From [Phialemoniopsis] sp. UDSM-2020 (Eukaryota > Ascomycota > Sordariomycetes > Thyridiales > Thyridiaceae), in contig JAEILZ010000008.1 in NCBI GenBank assembly GCA_018873225.1, positions 2,604,001 through 2,668,000 on the forward strand: a DNA stretch of 64,000 nucleotides, given 5' to 3'. The translations under genes were made by a program, and so were the position numbers. Below the pieces are notes generated by a model, which saw only the letters and a list, made by a program, of their open reading frames with translations, did no database searches and was not told the origin of the DNA. The first letter of the stretch is position 1. Each line of letters opens with the position of its first letter. Shown here piece by piece: positions 23,062-33,949 of the stretch.

Positions 23062-23712
23062 TCAGGTCTTACTGTCCGGTCGCCGCGTCAGATAGAAGAA
23101 GTACGTCCCCGCACCTGCCAACTCCTTATTGTCCATAGCCCCGAGCACCGTGTTGTCGTCGACGCGGCGGAAGCTGTCGATGATGGGGAACTTGTCGTAT
23201 ATCATGGCCGCCGAGACGGCGCCGCGATACTTGACTTCTCGGACCTAGGCAATTGCAGGGTAAGCATGAGACCTTTCTCGAGCTATATCCTCCTCTCCCG
23301 TCATGTGTCCTCCGCGGCAAGGACGTAGTGGGCCAGAACTTACCCGAGCGTGCCCGTAGTCGGGGAACCACCGGCGCTCGCCGCCCTCGGCGTAGACCAT
23401 GATGGGGTCGACGTCGTCGACGGACCGGAAGTCCTTGCCGGCCCACTTGAAGGTGGTCAGCTGCTGGTGCACGGGGTGGCCCGTGTCGAAGCTGTGGCCT
23501 TCCCACGAGCCGACCATGGACTCGGGGGCGATGGGGCCGAGTTTGTCGTAGACGGCGGCGATGGCGGCCTCGTCGATGTGGCCTTTGATCTTTGCCAGGT
23601 CGGAGAATTGCTGCTCTGGTCTATTGTTCGTATACAAGTTAGTTGTTTGGGGTTGCGAGACACGATCCAGGAATAGGATGCTTGTGGTATGGGAGACTCA
23701 CGTTTTGGCCAT
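23062..23712 (-). CDS. GXWXG / DUF4334 domain protein
   Basis: Three exons on the minus strand: 23702-23712, 23344-23620 and 23062-23244 (156 aa). Exon 1 is only 11 nt (MAKT split by the intron), so the gene start is easily missed. The GXWXG motif is GSWEG at residues 41-45, followed by HSFDTGHPVHQQL. The DUF4334 part contains VMVYAEG-like strands, MIYDKFPIIDSFR and the C-terminal FFYLTRRP. Proteins with this pair of domains are small cytosolic beta-rich proteins found in bacteria and fungi without an established reaction. Introns are 81 and 99 bp. It converges with the Rab gene. Confidence 0.85.
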
Positions 23713-25404
23713 GTTATGGGATGAAATGTATGATGCCTCAATAATTGATGCTTGAAGAACTGATCCACCAGATCATCCATCCCACCTTTTTGCTCTTCCA
23801 ATATCTCTTTATATGTAGAGAAGTCTTCGCATTGAAAGTCTTAATCGGGAAGTCGGGGTCTACATAGATCAACACCATGTCCGGACTTGACCATTGTCTC
23901 CACATCTTGACTTCGCCATTCCTGACTCGACTATCCGACTGTGCCGACGACGAAAAGACCTCTTCCTTACCAAAATCAACCCCTAATGAATACAAGAACT
24001 CCTTCTATTCTTCTAAAGAAGACTTTTAGCTAGAAAGTAGGATCGTGAGCAACATTATTGGTTGTGCTGTGTCTATGATGAGCGAGAGAACTAACACTCA
24101 GCCAGACTTCCGCAAATCTGATAGGCAGGACTTCGTATTTCATGGTTGTCGGAATTTATTCTGCATTGCATCCTTTCGACTCGTAAACGTTACTCTGCAT
24201 TGCCAAGCATCCGACTTGTTTAGCAAATGCGATGGTCAAGACCATCGCTATTTACAGGAATGTCAAGGTTGGAAGACACAGACAGAGGCTCATTTGTACT
24301 TTGAAAAGATATAGCAGACATACATGGCTTGATACTTGAGTAAATGAATCTACCTAGCTCTGCAATTTGAGAAACGATCTTGCAGCTTTCCCGTGACCAG
24401 GTTTCTTTCATTCTAGAGAAAAGTATTTTCATTTTAGATCTATCTCGCCATTGAATTGAAGTCATGCGATAGCACAGTAGCCTAGATCAGCAGTCTCACA
24501 TTGCGATAGTTCTGTATAGTCTGTTTGAGGAATGATAGTAGTTAGTTACATATCAAGATGTTGTAATTACAGGTTCTTCCTTGAAGAGCTGATATTGTCG
24601 TAACTGCCGAAGCTGTTCTAGGGCGTTTTGTTCCTGGACTTCGTAGGTAGTGGACACAGTGAACAGAACCAAAAACACGAGAGTAAGTGAGCGTCTGATT
24701 CCAATGAAGAAATTCGATTAGAACATGGCGTTCCCACGGACTGGGTGAGAATCTCGAAGAGAACATGCGTGAGATAACACCAGGCCTGATCCCCAAGCTT
24801 CTGGCCCCCACATATAGCCTAAAAAGGGAAGACGGAAAGGCCTCCTCCGCGATGCAGGGATCCCTCCCGAGCCAGACCCCAGTGCCGCCCCAGCGTGCGG
24901 CGCCGATAGCGGGTTCCGGCCTGCGGGCTATGACGGACAGACACGGCACATCGCTGTGCTGCTATATTCCAACGTGTCTCATGTCCTTTTCCTGACACGA
25001 TTACCGGGCACGGAGTGTATCGTTTGGGCTTGATTGGCTTGCGCTGCTGGAAGTTCCCGTCAGTAGAGGCCCCATCCAGACGGAGATGTTCCCGAATGTC
25101 CCTTGATAGCGGGGTCTGATGGAGCTGCGGGCAGGGAAGCTGTGGTGTAAGAGAGCTCGGCGAAGGATGCCCCGCGGTCGGTCAAGGAGGCGCGCACATG
25201 TGTCTGTATTAAAGTGAGCTGATCTACCTACACATTGATTTGCATTCTCTCGATTATAAAAGGGTTCGAAGCGGTCAGGACATTATTGCTGCGAATCTCA
25301 CTTCTTCCGTTCAATCGTATCGTTCGTTGTTGCCGGCCGTCGTAGACTTGCACTGATACCCCGCCATCGCGACGACATCCCTGAACCACACTCAATCGCC
25401 CGCC
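23713..25404. other. 1.7-kb intergenic region with beta-mannosidase promoter
   Basis: No convincing gene. The part at 23750-24560 is AT-rich, and the 135-codon minus frame at 24542-24949 is not family-like. Near the right end are two GCGGGG hexamers (25109-25114 plus; 25170-25175 minus) matching the CreA consensus SYGGRG, and a TATAAAA box at 25255-25261, about 145 bases before the mannosidase ATG. Confidence 0.5.
25109..25261 (+). promoter_or_regulatory. putative CreA sites and TATA box of beta-mannosidase gene
   Basis: GCGGGG at 25109-25114 and its complement CCCCGC at 25170-25175 fit the carbon-catabolite repressor consensus SYGGRG. TATAAAA is at 25255-25261. Paired CreA sites are common in promoters of plant-polysaccharide enzymes, but the hexamer is short and could occur by chance in GC-rich DNA. 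Confidence 0.35.
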
Positions 25405-28058
25405 ATGGCGCCCCGACAAGTCGTCCCAGTCGACAAGGGCTGGCAGTTCAAGCAGGCAGACAAGAACGACAGCACTTTCTTGCCCGTGGCCCAGTTCCCC
25501 ACCAACGTCCACCTCGACCTGCTCGCCCACGACCTCATCCCGGACCCCTTCATCGGCAAAAACGAGCTCGACGTCCAGTGGGTGGGCGAGGAGGCATGGA
25601 CCTACAAGACGACCTTCCACGCGCCCGCCGTCGGGACCGGTGCCAATGTGGTCCTGGCGTTTGACGGCCTCGACACCTTTGCCACGGTCGTGCTCAACGG
25701 CGAGACGATTCTCGAGAGCGAAAATATGTTCATCCCGGAGAGGGTCGACGTCACATCTATCGTCAAGGCCGAGGGCGACAATGAGCTTGTCATCACTTTT
25801 GATAGTGCGTATCTTAGAGGGTGGAAACTCGTCGAGCAGTACCCGGACCACAAGTACCTGCTGGCCAACGGCGACGCCTCGAGATTGCCGGTGCGCAAGG
25901 CGCAATATCACTGGGTAGGTTCGAACCGGATGATCACTTCATACTTCACTTGGCGTGTTTTACTGACATTGCCACCTAGGGATGGGACTGGGGCCCGACT
26001 CTAATGACCTGTGGCCCGTGGAGGCCAATCAACCTCGAGATCTTCGAGGCGAGAATTTCGGACCTGCACTTCCAGAGCACCGTCGATGACTCGCTGCAAT
26101 CAGCGACTGTGGTCGCGCACGCCGAGGTCGAGGACAGTGCCGACGGCAGCAAGGTGCGCTTCGACGTCTCCCTCGACGGCAGCTCCGTCGCTTCGGAGAC
26201 CGTCAACCTCAAGTCGGGCACCTCGTCCGCGACCTTCCACATCGCCAAGCCCGCCCTCTGGTATCCGATCCGCTATGGCGAGCAGCCCTTGTACACGGTC
26301 AAGGCGACGCTGCTCAGCGGCGAGGAAGAAGTCGACACTGCATCGAAGCGCATCGGCCTGCGCAGGGCCGAGGTCGTCCAGCGCCCCCTCGACGGCCAAC
26401 CAGGTACGTCCTTCTTCTTCGAGATCAACAAGATCCCCGTCTTTTGCGGCGGCAGCGACTGGATCCCGGCGGACAACTTCATCCCGCGCATCTCGCCGCA
26501 AAAGTACCGCGACTGGATCAAGTGCATCGCCGACGGCAACCAGGTCATGGTACGCGTCTGGGGCGGCGGCCTCTACGAGGAGCAGGTCTTTTACGACGCC
26601 TGCGACGAGATGGGTATTCTGGTCTGGCAGGACTTCATGTTTGGCTGCGGCAACTACCCGACTTTCCCCTCGATCCTCGAGTCCATCCGCCGCGAGGCCG
26701 AGGCCAACGTCCGCCTGCTGCGCCACCACCCGTCCATCGTCATCTGGGCCGGCAACAACGAGGACCACCAGTTCGCCGAGGGGTTCGGCCTCACGTACGA
26801 CTACGCCGACAAGGACCCGCAGAGCTGGCTGCGCACCGACTTCCCCGCGCGCTACATCTACGAGAAGCTCCTGCCCGACGCCTGCGCCCAGCTCATCCCG
26901 GACGTGTACTACCACCCGGGCAGCCCCTGGGGGGCGGGAGTCAACACGCGCGACCCGACCGTCGGCGACATCCACCAGTGGAATGTGTGGCACGGCACGC
27001 AGGAGAAGTGGCAGAACTTTGACAAGCTCGGCGGCCGCTTCGTCTCCGAGTTCGGCATGCAGGCCTTCCCCAGCGTCAGGACGATCGACGGGTACTTACC
27101 GCTGGGCAAGGACGACCCGGACCGGTACCCGCAGTCCTCGACGGTCGACTTCCACAACAAGGCCGACGGCCACGAGCGCCGCATCGCGCTGTACCTCGTC
27201 GAGAACATGCGGTACGGCCCGGACCCGCTCGAGCAGTTCGTCTACTGCACGCAGCTCATGCAGGGCGAGTGCCTGGCCTCGGCGTACCGCCTCTGGCGCC
27301 GGCAGTGGAAGGGCCCCCGCAAAGAATACTGCGCCGGCGCGCTCGTGTGGCAGATCAACGACTGCTGGCCCGTCACGTCGTGGGCCATCGTCGACTACCA
27401 CATGCGGCCCAAACTCGCGTGGCACACGGTGAGGCGCGAGATGGCGCCCGTGGCCGCGGGCATCGCGCGCAGGGAGCACCGCCTGCCGCGGGACAAGTAC
27501 ACGCGCGCGCACGTCGGCCTGCGCACCGAGGTCGAGGTCTGGGGGTCGAACCTGACGCTCGAGGATGTTGTGGTGGACTGCGTCGTGCGCATGTGGGACG
27601 TCGAGACGGGGGAGCTGATGCGCGAGGACAAGGCCGCCGAGGGCCTGGTCCTGCGCGAGAACAGGTCGACTGAGATCGGCGTCATCGAGGTGCCCGGCGC
27701 CGACAAGAAGCCCGGAGAGAAGGGCAGCCCGGGACGCACGGTGGTGGCGACGTACTTGGTGCGTGCCGGCGGAGATGGAGAGCAGCTCGCGCGGTACGTC
27801 AACTGGCCCGAGCCGCTCAAGTACCTGCACCTGGCCAAGCCTGAGAAGCTGAAGGCGGAGCTGTCGGCCGACGGGAAAGAAGTCGCCGTCAGCGCCGAGG
27901 TACCCGTTAAGGGCGTGACGCTCGAGTGCGAGGATGACGCCGTGCGGTTCGAGGACAACATGGTTGACATCGTGCCCGGTGAGACGGTGCGGATCGCCGT
28001 CCGGGGCGCGCGGGCTGACAGTGTCATTACGACGAGGTACCTGTCTATGCTGAATTAG
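25405..28058 (+). CDS. mndB: beta-mannosidase, glycoside hydrolase family 2, intracellular type
   Basis: Two exons, 25405-25914 and 25980-28058, giving 862 aa. The 65-bp intron splits the conserved QYHWGWDWGP block. The GH2 architecture is visible: N-terminal sugar-binding jelly roll (FDGLDTFATVVLNGE), immunoglobulin-like domain, then the catalytic barrel with IPVFCGGSDWIPADNF and GILVWQDFMFGC. The acid/base is the glutamate of WAGNNED (E431) and the nucleophile is the glutamate of SEFGMQ (E527). There is no signal peptide, and the length of about 850 aa matches the fungal B-type intracellular enzymes rather than the secreted A type. It hydrolyses terminal beta-1,4-mannose of imported manno-oligosaccharides. 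It is convergent with a xylitol/sorbitol-type dehydrogenase gene. The symbol is given by type, not by a database match. Confidence 0.92.
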
Positions 28059-28369
28059 AAGGGAGATGGAAGCAGAGTTTGCAGATGGAGATGAGGGTTT
28101 GGGGCGCAATAGACTACATTTTACTGCTTTCATATTACGTATCCTGAAATCTTTTGTCTGGTTTCATCGCTACAAATTGACTCCCCATCATGACTGGCTT
28201 TCTGGTAAACAAAATATTCGACAACACCTCACCCACTCAGACCTCAGTTCATACGCCACGCGACAACGACAACCATTCAACGAGATTGCACCTAGCCGAC
28301 CCATGCCATAAGGAAATGAGAAATGTTGAAAAGGGGACATCATTCCTCCCGGCGCTGCAAAGAGGCGAT
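28059..28369. other. convergent intergenic region
   Basis: About 310 bases holding the 3'UTRs of the beta-mannosidase and dehydrogenase genes. Nothing else is seen. Confidence 0.5.
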
Positions 28370-29616
28370 CTAGCAGCAGCCCGCGCCGTTCTTCTCAGCG
28401 GCCTTGACCTTGTCCTCGTCAACGGCGGTGCTCATACCCTCGGTCACCGTCTCGTTCGGCCCCGCGATCAGGATCTTGATGACCTCGCCCTCCTTGACCT
28501 TCTTGAACGCCTCCTCGGCCTGCTGGAACGGCACCGTGCCCGTGATGAGCTTCTTGACGTCGACGCGCCCGCCCTCGACGAGCTGGATCGCGAGCTCGTA
28601 GTCGCCCGACCCGTACCGGAAGGAGCCCCGCACCGTCACCTCCTTGATGCACATGGCCATGATGGGGAAGGTGATGTCGGCCTTGCCCATGCCGCCCTGG
28701 ACGTAGGTCCCGCCCGTGCGCACGAGGTGCTGGCTGGCCTGGATGCTGGGCTCGGCGCCCGAGGCGTCGATGACGGCGTCGGCGCCCAGGGGCAGGCCGC
28801 ACTGCTGCTTGATCGCCTCGGCGTTCTGCTCGGCGCTCACGCGCTGCGAGAGGTAGGCGTGCGTGCTCGAGAAGCCGAGCGCAAAGTCGAGCTTGCTCTG
28901 CAGGATGTCGACCGAGACGACCTTGGTGGCGCCGAACGCGCGCGCGACGGCGGCGCAGAGGAGGCCGACGGGCCCGGCGCCCATGACGACGACGGACTGG
29001 CCCGGCGTGACGCGGGCCTGGCGGACGATGTGGACGGCGACGGCGAGGGGCTCGATCAGGGCGCCCTCCTGCAGGGAGACGGAGGCGGGCAGCTTGTAGC
29101 AGAAGTCGGCGGGGGCGGACCAGAAGCCCGTCAGGGTGCCGTCGTAGGGCGGGGTGGCGGCGAAGCGCATGTCCGGGCACAGGTTGTAGTGGCCCGAGAG
29201 GCAGGGCTTGCAGTGGCGGCAGGGGTAACCGGGCTCGAGGGCGACGCGGTCGCCCTTTTGGAGCGAAGTGACCTCGGGGCCGACCTCGACGACGGTGCCG
29301 GCGGACTCGTGGCCGAGGACCATGGGGTCCTTGACGACGAAGTGGCCGATGGCGCCGTGCTCCCAGTAGTGGACGTCGGAGCCGCAGATGCCCGTGTAGT
29401 TTATGGCGACGAGGACGTCCTTGGGGGAGCGGAGGGTGGGGAGGGGCCGGTCGGCGAATTCGACATCGTGGGGCTTGTTGAGGACGAAGGACAGGTTCTG
29501 CTCCGCGGTGGTGGATTAGCACTGGTCTGTTTCGAGGTGGGACAAGTCAAGTAAGACGGAGGAAGGTCAGCACATACAGACTTGCCCTCGGTGGTGAGGG
29601 TGGTGGAGGAGGCCAT
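28370..29616 (-). CDS. xylitol/sorbitol dehydrogenase-like zinc enzyme (MDR family)
   Basis: Two exons on the minus strand, 29578-29616 and 28370-29500 (389 aa). The intron (77 bp) ends after a TGCTAATCC branch site and joins EGKS to [10 protein letters not shown], the usual start of fungal polyol dehydrogenases. Catalytic zinc ligands are C52 ([10 protein letters not shown]), H76 and E77 (VLGHESAG). The structural zinc cysteines are C107, C110, C113 and C121. The coenzyme loop GAGPVGLLC followed by VVSVDI, with its aspartate, indicates NAD. These features match D-xylulose reductase (xylitol dehydrogenase) or sorbitol dehydrogenase; L-arabinitol 4-dehydrogenase is a close alternative that motif reading cannot exclude. 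It would act in cytosolic pentose or polyol catabolism. Oddity: the C-terminus runs about 25 residues past the usual end and finishes in GAGCC. Confidence 0.88.
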
Positions 29617-31117
29617 GTTGGGCAGTTTGGATGAGCCTCGCGGCGGAGGTGAAGAAGGATCTGGTGATGTTTCGAGAAGTTGCTTTCCTTGGACTACAAA
29701 CGGCACTGGCTACCAAGGGAACACTGAAATTAATGGGAGAGGGAAAAGGCGTCTGGTGGGAAAGCAAGAATCAAGATGAAAATAAAGAACAGCAGCACTG
29801 CAAGCTGAAGAGTATCGTCAGGAGATGAATTGGTGTTATGTAAAAATAAAATCCAAAAAAAAGAGGTCCAGGTGCTCCGAGACCCCTCGTGGGCCGGAAT
29901 TCGGAGTGACGAGACTTCAATGTTGGGCTTTGCATTCTCCCCCCTCTTTTTCTTTCCCCTCTCGTCCACTGCCCCCAATTGCTTCCCTCCTCTATTTTGC
30001 TCCCCATTCTTCTCTACTTTCTGTCACTAGCACCTCCAGACTGGAGGGTTGGCTGACTCTCGTTGTCGTGTTTCTTTCCCTATCAATCGCCAATCGTCAC
30101 GACACGAAGTGGGGGTTTTCTGAGTGTGGTCCATGCATGCACGGCGGGGGGGAGGAGGAGGAGGTCCAACAGTAGTTCTTGAACATACCCCTGTCCGACA
30201 GACTAACGTCGGCTACGATTGATTGGATCGCATCGAGAAGGGAGATAGCTTGGATGGATGTCACTCTGCGACGGCACATTACGACATTTGTACTTGCACA
30301 TGGCTTGAAAAAGCGCATTTTCTATGCATGTTTCCCAATGGCAGTTGAGTCTTTTAGCATCTGGTCTGGGCGCCTTTAGCGTCCATGGGGACTCTGAATT
30401 TATCCACCGATTTAACCGCACGAATCGCTGCAGCACCATTGACCTCCCCGACAGGCACCGTGGGGCATCCACTGTATCCACCATCTCCACCCGCTGGCAG
30501 CGGCGCACCCACAGGCGCGGTAGGGCGGCATGGCCCCCTGCCCGCTGCCCTGGAGGCAATCCCCGGGGAGCGAGGAGAGAAGCACGAGCTGACGCAAATT
30601 CTGTTGATCTCGTGGTCCTGGGTCGAGGCCAGGGGTCTCGCTTCCTGGGAGCTTCACTCGGAGCACATGGCGGTCTAGGGCTCCTGGGCGGAACAGCAAT
30701 GAGCGGTCAACACACAATAACTAGTTTCTCGCAGAAATCCCATTCAAAGACCCTGAGCTAAGTAAAAGTGAAGAATCTAAACCAGAACAGGGTACCTACC
30801 AGGGTAGGCAAGTCGGATAAAGTGGAGCTTGGGGAGCTGGAGCCGAGCCTCGCGTCATAGATCCGACTTCCATCCTCACCTCCATCCCATCCACTGCTTC
30901 TAGAAGATCTGGTCAAGCTTTGAGAGAAGGTTGATAGGAAAGAACAGAGAGGAAAGGAAAGGAGAAGAGGAGAAGAGGAGAAGAGGAAAAGGGGGGGCGG
31001 GGAAGGGGAAGGGGTGAAACATGGGCGATGAATAACAACATCTAAGATAACACCAGAACGGAGCATGACCCAAGAAAAAGCCAGTATGACAAGTCCAGCT
31101 GAACCCCTCTTTCATTT
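29617..31117. other. 1.5-kb intergenic region
   Basis: Upstream region of the polyol dehydrogenase and 3' side of the next minus-strand gene. It includes purine-rich runs (GGAGGAGGAGG near 30150; GGAGAAGAGGAGAAGAGGAG near 30962-30990). Open frames of 65-145 codons here are unconvincing on both strands. Confidence 0.5.
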
Positions 31118-32590
31118 TTATTCTTTTGCAGCCACAACGCCGTCGCCGTCGCCGTTGCCGTCCTGCCCGTCCTTGTCCTCGCCCGCCGCCTCCGCCTCTT
31201 CTGCATCTTCACTGTCGTCAAAGTGCACCTCGACTTGAAGCGTGTGGGCATCGTGGTCGAGGTCGTCCACGGCGACCACCATGGGACTCTGGTTGACGAG
31301 CTTGTCGAACCGGCGGTAGAAGTGCTCGTTGGGCAACTCGCCACTGTAGCCCGAGCCGGCAGTGGGCTTGCCGTACAGTCGCAGGCCGGGCTGCACCACA
31401 AAGTCGACCGTCAGGCCCTCGTACAGGCGCTCCTCCTCCAGGAACGGGTACGACCGGTCCACCTTCATCGCGCCGCCGCCGCCGCCGCCGTGGTAGGCGA
31501 ACCCGAAGCGCCGGCCCGTCTCGGGGTGCGCAAAGTCCCACGCCGACCGCAGCTTCTGTGCCTGCACATACATGTCCAGCTTGATGGCCATACTGGCCAC
31601 CAGCCGCAGGCGCTCGCTCTTCTCCTCTCCGGGCATCCTGTAGAGTATGTCGCTCAGCTCGCGCTCGAGGACCGTGGCCAGACGCTCGACGTCCGAGTGC
31701 TCCCCGTGCGCCGAGAAAAGCAGGCGCATCGACAGCGTGCGCCACAGCTGGAACGTGCGCGCCGCGCAGTTATCCTGGCGCTCGAGGCGTCTCTCCACGT
31801 CCCGGAGAATGTGGCCGTATGCCCTCCAGTGCTCTCCGTGCCACCGCTCAGCGCAGTCTGGCGAGAATAGGTGGTCCCAGAGGACGTGCCAGATCCACGC
31901 CGTGAAGATCCGGCCCAGGTCCCTGCCGTGCGCCTCGACGTACTTTTGCGGCTGGTTCGCCCAGCCCGAGACGTAGTCGCGCGACCGCTGGCTCAGGCGA
32001 TCCCACCTGGTGCCCTCGGCCCAGGCGCCCACGCTCCGGATCGCAGCGGTCAGGTCCTGGAGGCGCTCCGGCCAGACGCTTACCATGTTGAGCTTCAGGT
32101 AGTCGCTCGTCCACCGCCTCTGCACCGCGCTGTCCGACGAGGCGATGTCGTACCTGCTCTCGGCCAGGGGGGTCACGACTTCCGGGTCAAACATGTTGGG
32201 GATGTACACTCTTCTACGAGCGGCTCCCTTTTTCTGCTGCTCGGGGGCCTCCTCACAGGAGGAGGGGTTACCCTGGTCCGCGGGGGAGGCGGTCTCGGCG
32301 GCTATGGGTGGCGCGTCAAGGTCGTTTGATCCAGCATCGTCGTCGTCGTCGTCGCGGCATTGCTCGCCGTCCACCGCCGGTTCTCCAACAGGCGAGGCCG
32401 ATACGCTCTTGTCTTTGCCGCCCTGGGAAACACCGGATGGCTTCTCCGGGGGAGCAGAGGAGCGGGTTACCCGCTTGGGGGCCGGCTGGTCAGACATTGG
32501 GAGGGGCCCGTCCGAGGACCGGTCGCGTTTACTCGTGTGTCGTTTACCCACGGGTTGTACCGCAGGGACCGCTCGAGCTCTTAGCCGCAT
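31118..32590 (-). CDS. hypothetical protein, no recognised domain
   Basis: Single-exon minus-strand gene of 490 aa from the ATG at 32590; a second ATG at 32497 (MSDQPAPKR) is also possible. The first 120 residues are disordered and charged, with a run of aspartates (DDDDDD) and Ser/Pro-rich stretches. The rest is a globular-looking, helix-rich region with many Trp residues (WIWHVLWDHLF, ERWHGEHWRAYGHILRD) and a GGGGGG run. The C-terminus is acidic with a VVAVDDLDHDAHTL block. I do not recognise a family. A degenerate copy of the last 60 residues lies at 37011-37225, so the gene belongs to a duplicating family. The disordered charged ends could suit a nuclear or regulatory protein, but that is only a guess. 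Confidence 0.75.
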   Translation of the reverse strand: MRLRARAVPAVQPVGKRHTSKRDRSSDGPLPMSDQPAPKRVTRSSAPPEKPSGVSQGGKDKSVSASPVGEPAVDGEQCRDDDDDDAGSNDLDAPPIAAETASPADQGNPSSCEEAPEQQKKGAARRRVYIPNMFDPEVVTPLAESRYDIASSDSAVQRRWTSDYLKLNMVSVWPERLQDLTAAIRSVGAWAEGTRWDRLSQRSRDYVSGWANQPQKYVEAHGRDLGRIFTAWIWHVLWDHLFSPDCAERWHGEHWRAYGHILRDVERRLERQDNCAARTFQLWRTLSMRLLFSAHGEHSDVERLATVLERELSDILYRMPGEEKSERLRLVASMAIKLDMYVQAQKLRSAWDFAHPETGRRFGFAYHGGGGGGAMKVDRSYPFLEEERLYEGLTVDFVVQPGLRLYGKPTAGSGYSGELPNEHFYRRFDKLVNQSPMVVAVDDLDHDAHTLQVEVHFDDSEDAEEAEAAGEDKDGQDGNGDGDGVVAAKE

Positions 32591-33949
32591 GGAAGTAGAC
32601 GGAAACGAAGTAAGGGGCAACAAGGTTGGGAGGGGAGGCTGAGGTGCGGATGATGTTGTTGAGGTCGTTGTTGCCGCGGTTCTGGCCTAGACTTGCTTCA
32701 ATCCCCGACTATCAATCACGAGAGCGGAGTTGGCAAGCTATCAGGAGCGACGTAACACGACGCGAAGAGGGGAATAAAACCCGGGCGAAGGTTTAGGTGT
32801 TGTCAGCTCCTTTTGAGTTGTCACATTCTTTACTTGAGAAAGCCAACAGCTGACCAGGCCTGTTCAATTCACCCTTCCGCATCCGTCTTGTGGCGCTCAC
32901 GCGAGCCAATGAATATATGGAGATCAAATGTGCTTTTCTTTTTATCTGGGCCCCTTTTGCAACCTAGGCGAATGACACGGGCTTCATTCAGGGCAGTGGA
33001 TTCAAAGGGGGTCGTGAAAACCGCTGGTCCAAGATCAATGTGGTTGGTTGGTTGATTGTTTGCTTGAGAGCATCAAACAATTTCCGGAACTGGAAATTAG
33101 CACACGGCCCCTCCACCTTCTTTGTTGTGCACCTGGTACTCCTATGTTTTCCCACGGTCGGACAAAGCTTTTCGTCAGCCGCAGTCTAAACGCCACCCAG
33201 AACGGGAGGCTCCGCTGAGGCCGGAAGTCTTCATCATTCTGTCGACTTGTACTAGTCGTGAGCCCAGGGTTGAGCTGAATCCATATACAAGCGACATCCT
33301 CGAGTGACTCATCAGAGTTTGTGGTGTCACAGCTTGAGAGTTAAGGAAAAGCAGCGAAGGGGCAGTTGAAAAAGATACATGTACATCCCACCCGACGACT
33401 TGGCGTTTCCGTTGCTTCAAGTTCTGCCAAACAGTGGACGATTCTTCAAAACTGTGCCCCTTCTTTTCTTTTCTTTTTTTCGTCACTTTCGTTTTGCTTT
33501 TTCTATTTTCACTGAGCCCTGGCGCTGCCTTCAGCGGAACCCGCGAGGCGGATGGAAGCATCGGGCCGGCGCGCATCCGGATTTATTTCTTCAAATGAAG
33601 GGACGATGTAGCAGGGTCTAGTGCTCCGGAGTTGCCGTCTTTGTGTGTTTCATTCAAGACCGGAGCACGTGGCCACGTTTCGGTGCCCGGCTTCCAGGCC
33701 AGTGAATTCCTTTTTCATATCCTTCAGATCAACATGATAGCTCCCGTACTTCTACTTTGCTGCCTACTGATCGAGTATAAGTAACACATTCCCGCGAGTG
33801 AAGGACATCTTAGTTTAGATGCCAGACCATTCCACTAAAGCTTCATCTACCAGATTCAAGCCCCGGAAATCTTAATCGTAAGCACTTACCAGATCACTTC
33901 ATTACTTCGCTGGATCACAGAAATAGAGCAGTGTATTTTCCCAACAATC
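32591..33949. other. intergenic region
   Basis: This is about 1.36 kb between the hypothetical gene (minus) and the Hsp70-like pseudogene (plus). It includes a T-rich stretch (33460-33510). No gene is seen. Confidence 0.5.

Noticed and set aside
26011..27432. 473-codon Ser/Arg/Thr-rich frame
   Set aside because: Shifted-frame shadow inside the beta-mannosidase catalytic domain.
28190..29554. 454-codon plus-strand open frame
   Set aside because: Antisense of the polyol dehydrogenase; its composition (Asp/Gly/Leu/Val-rich) is the usual artefact of GC-rich codons read in reverse.
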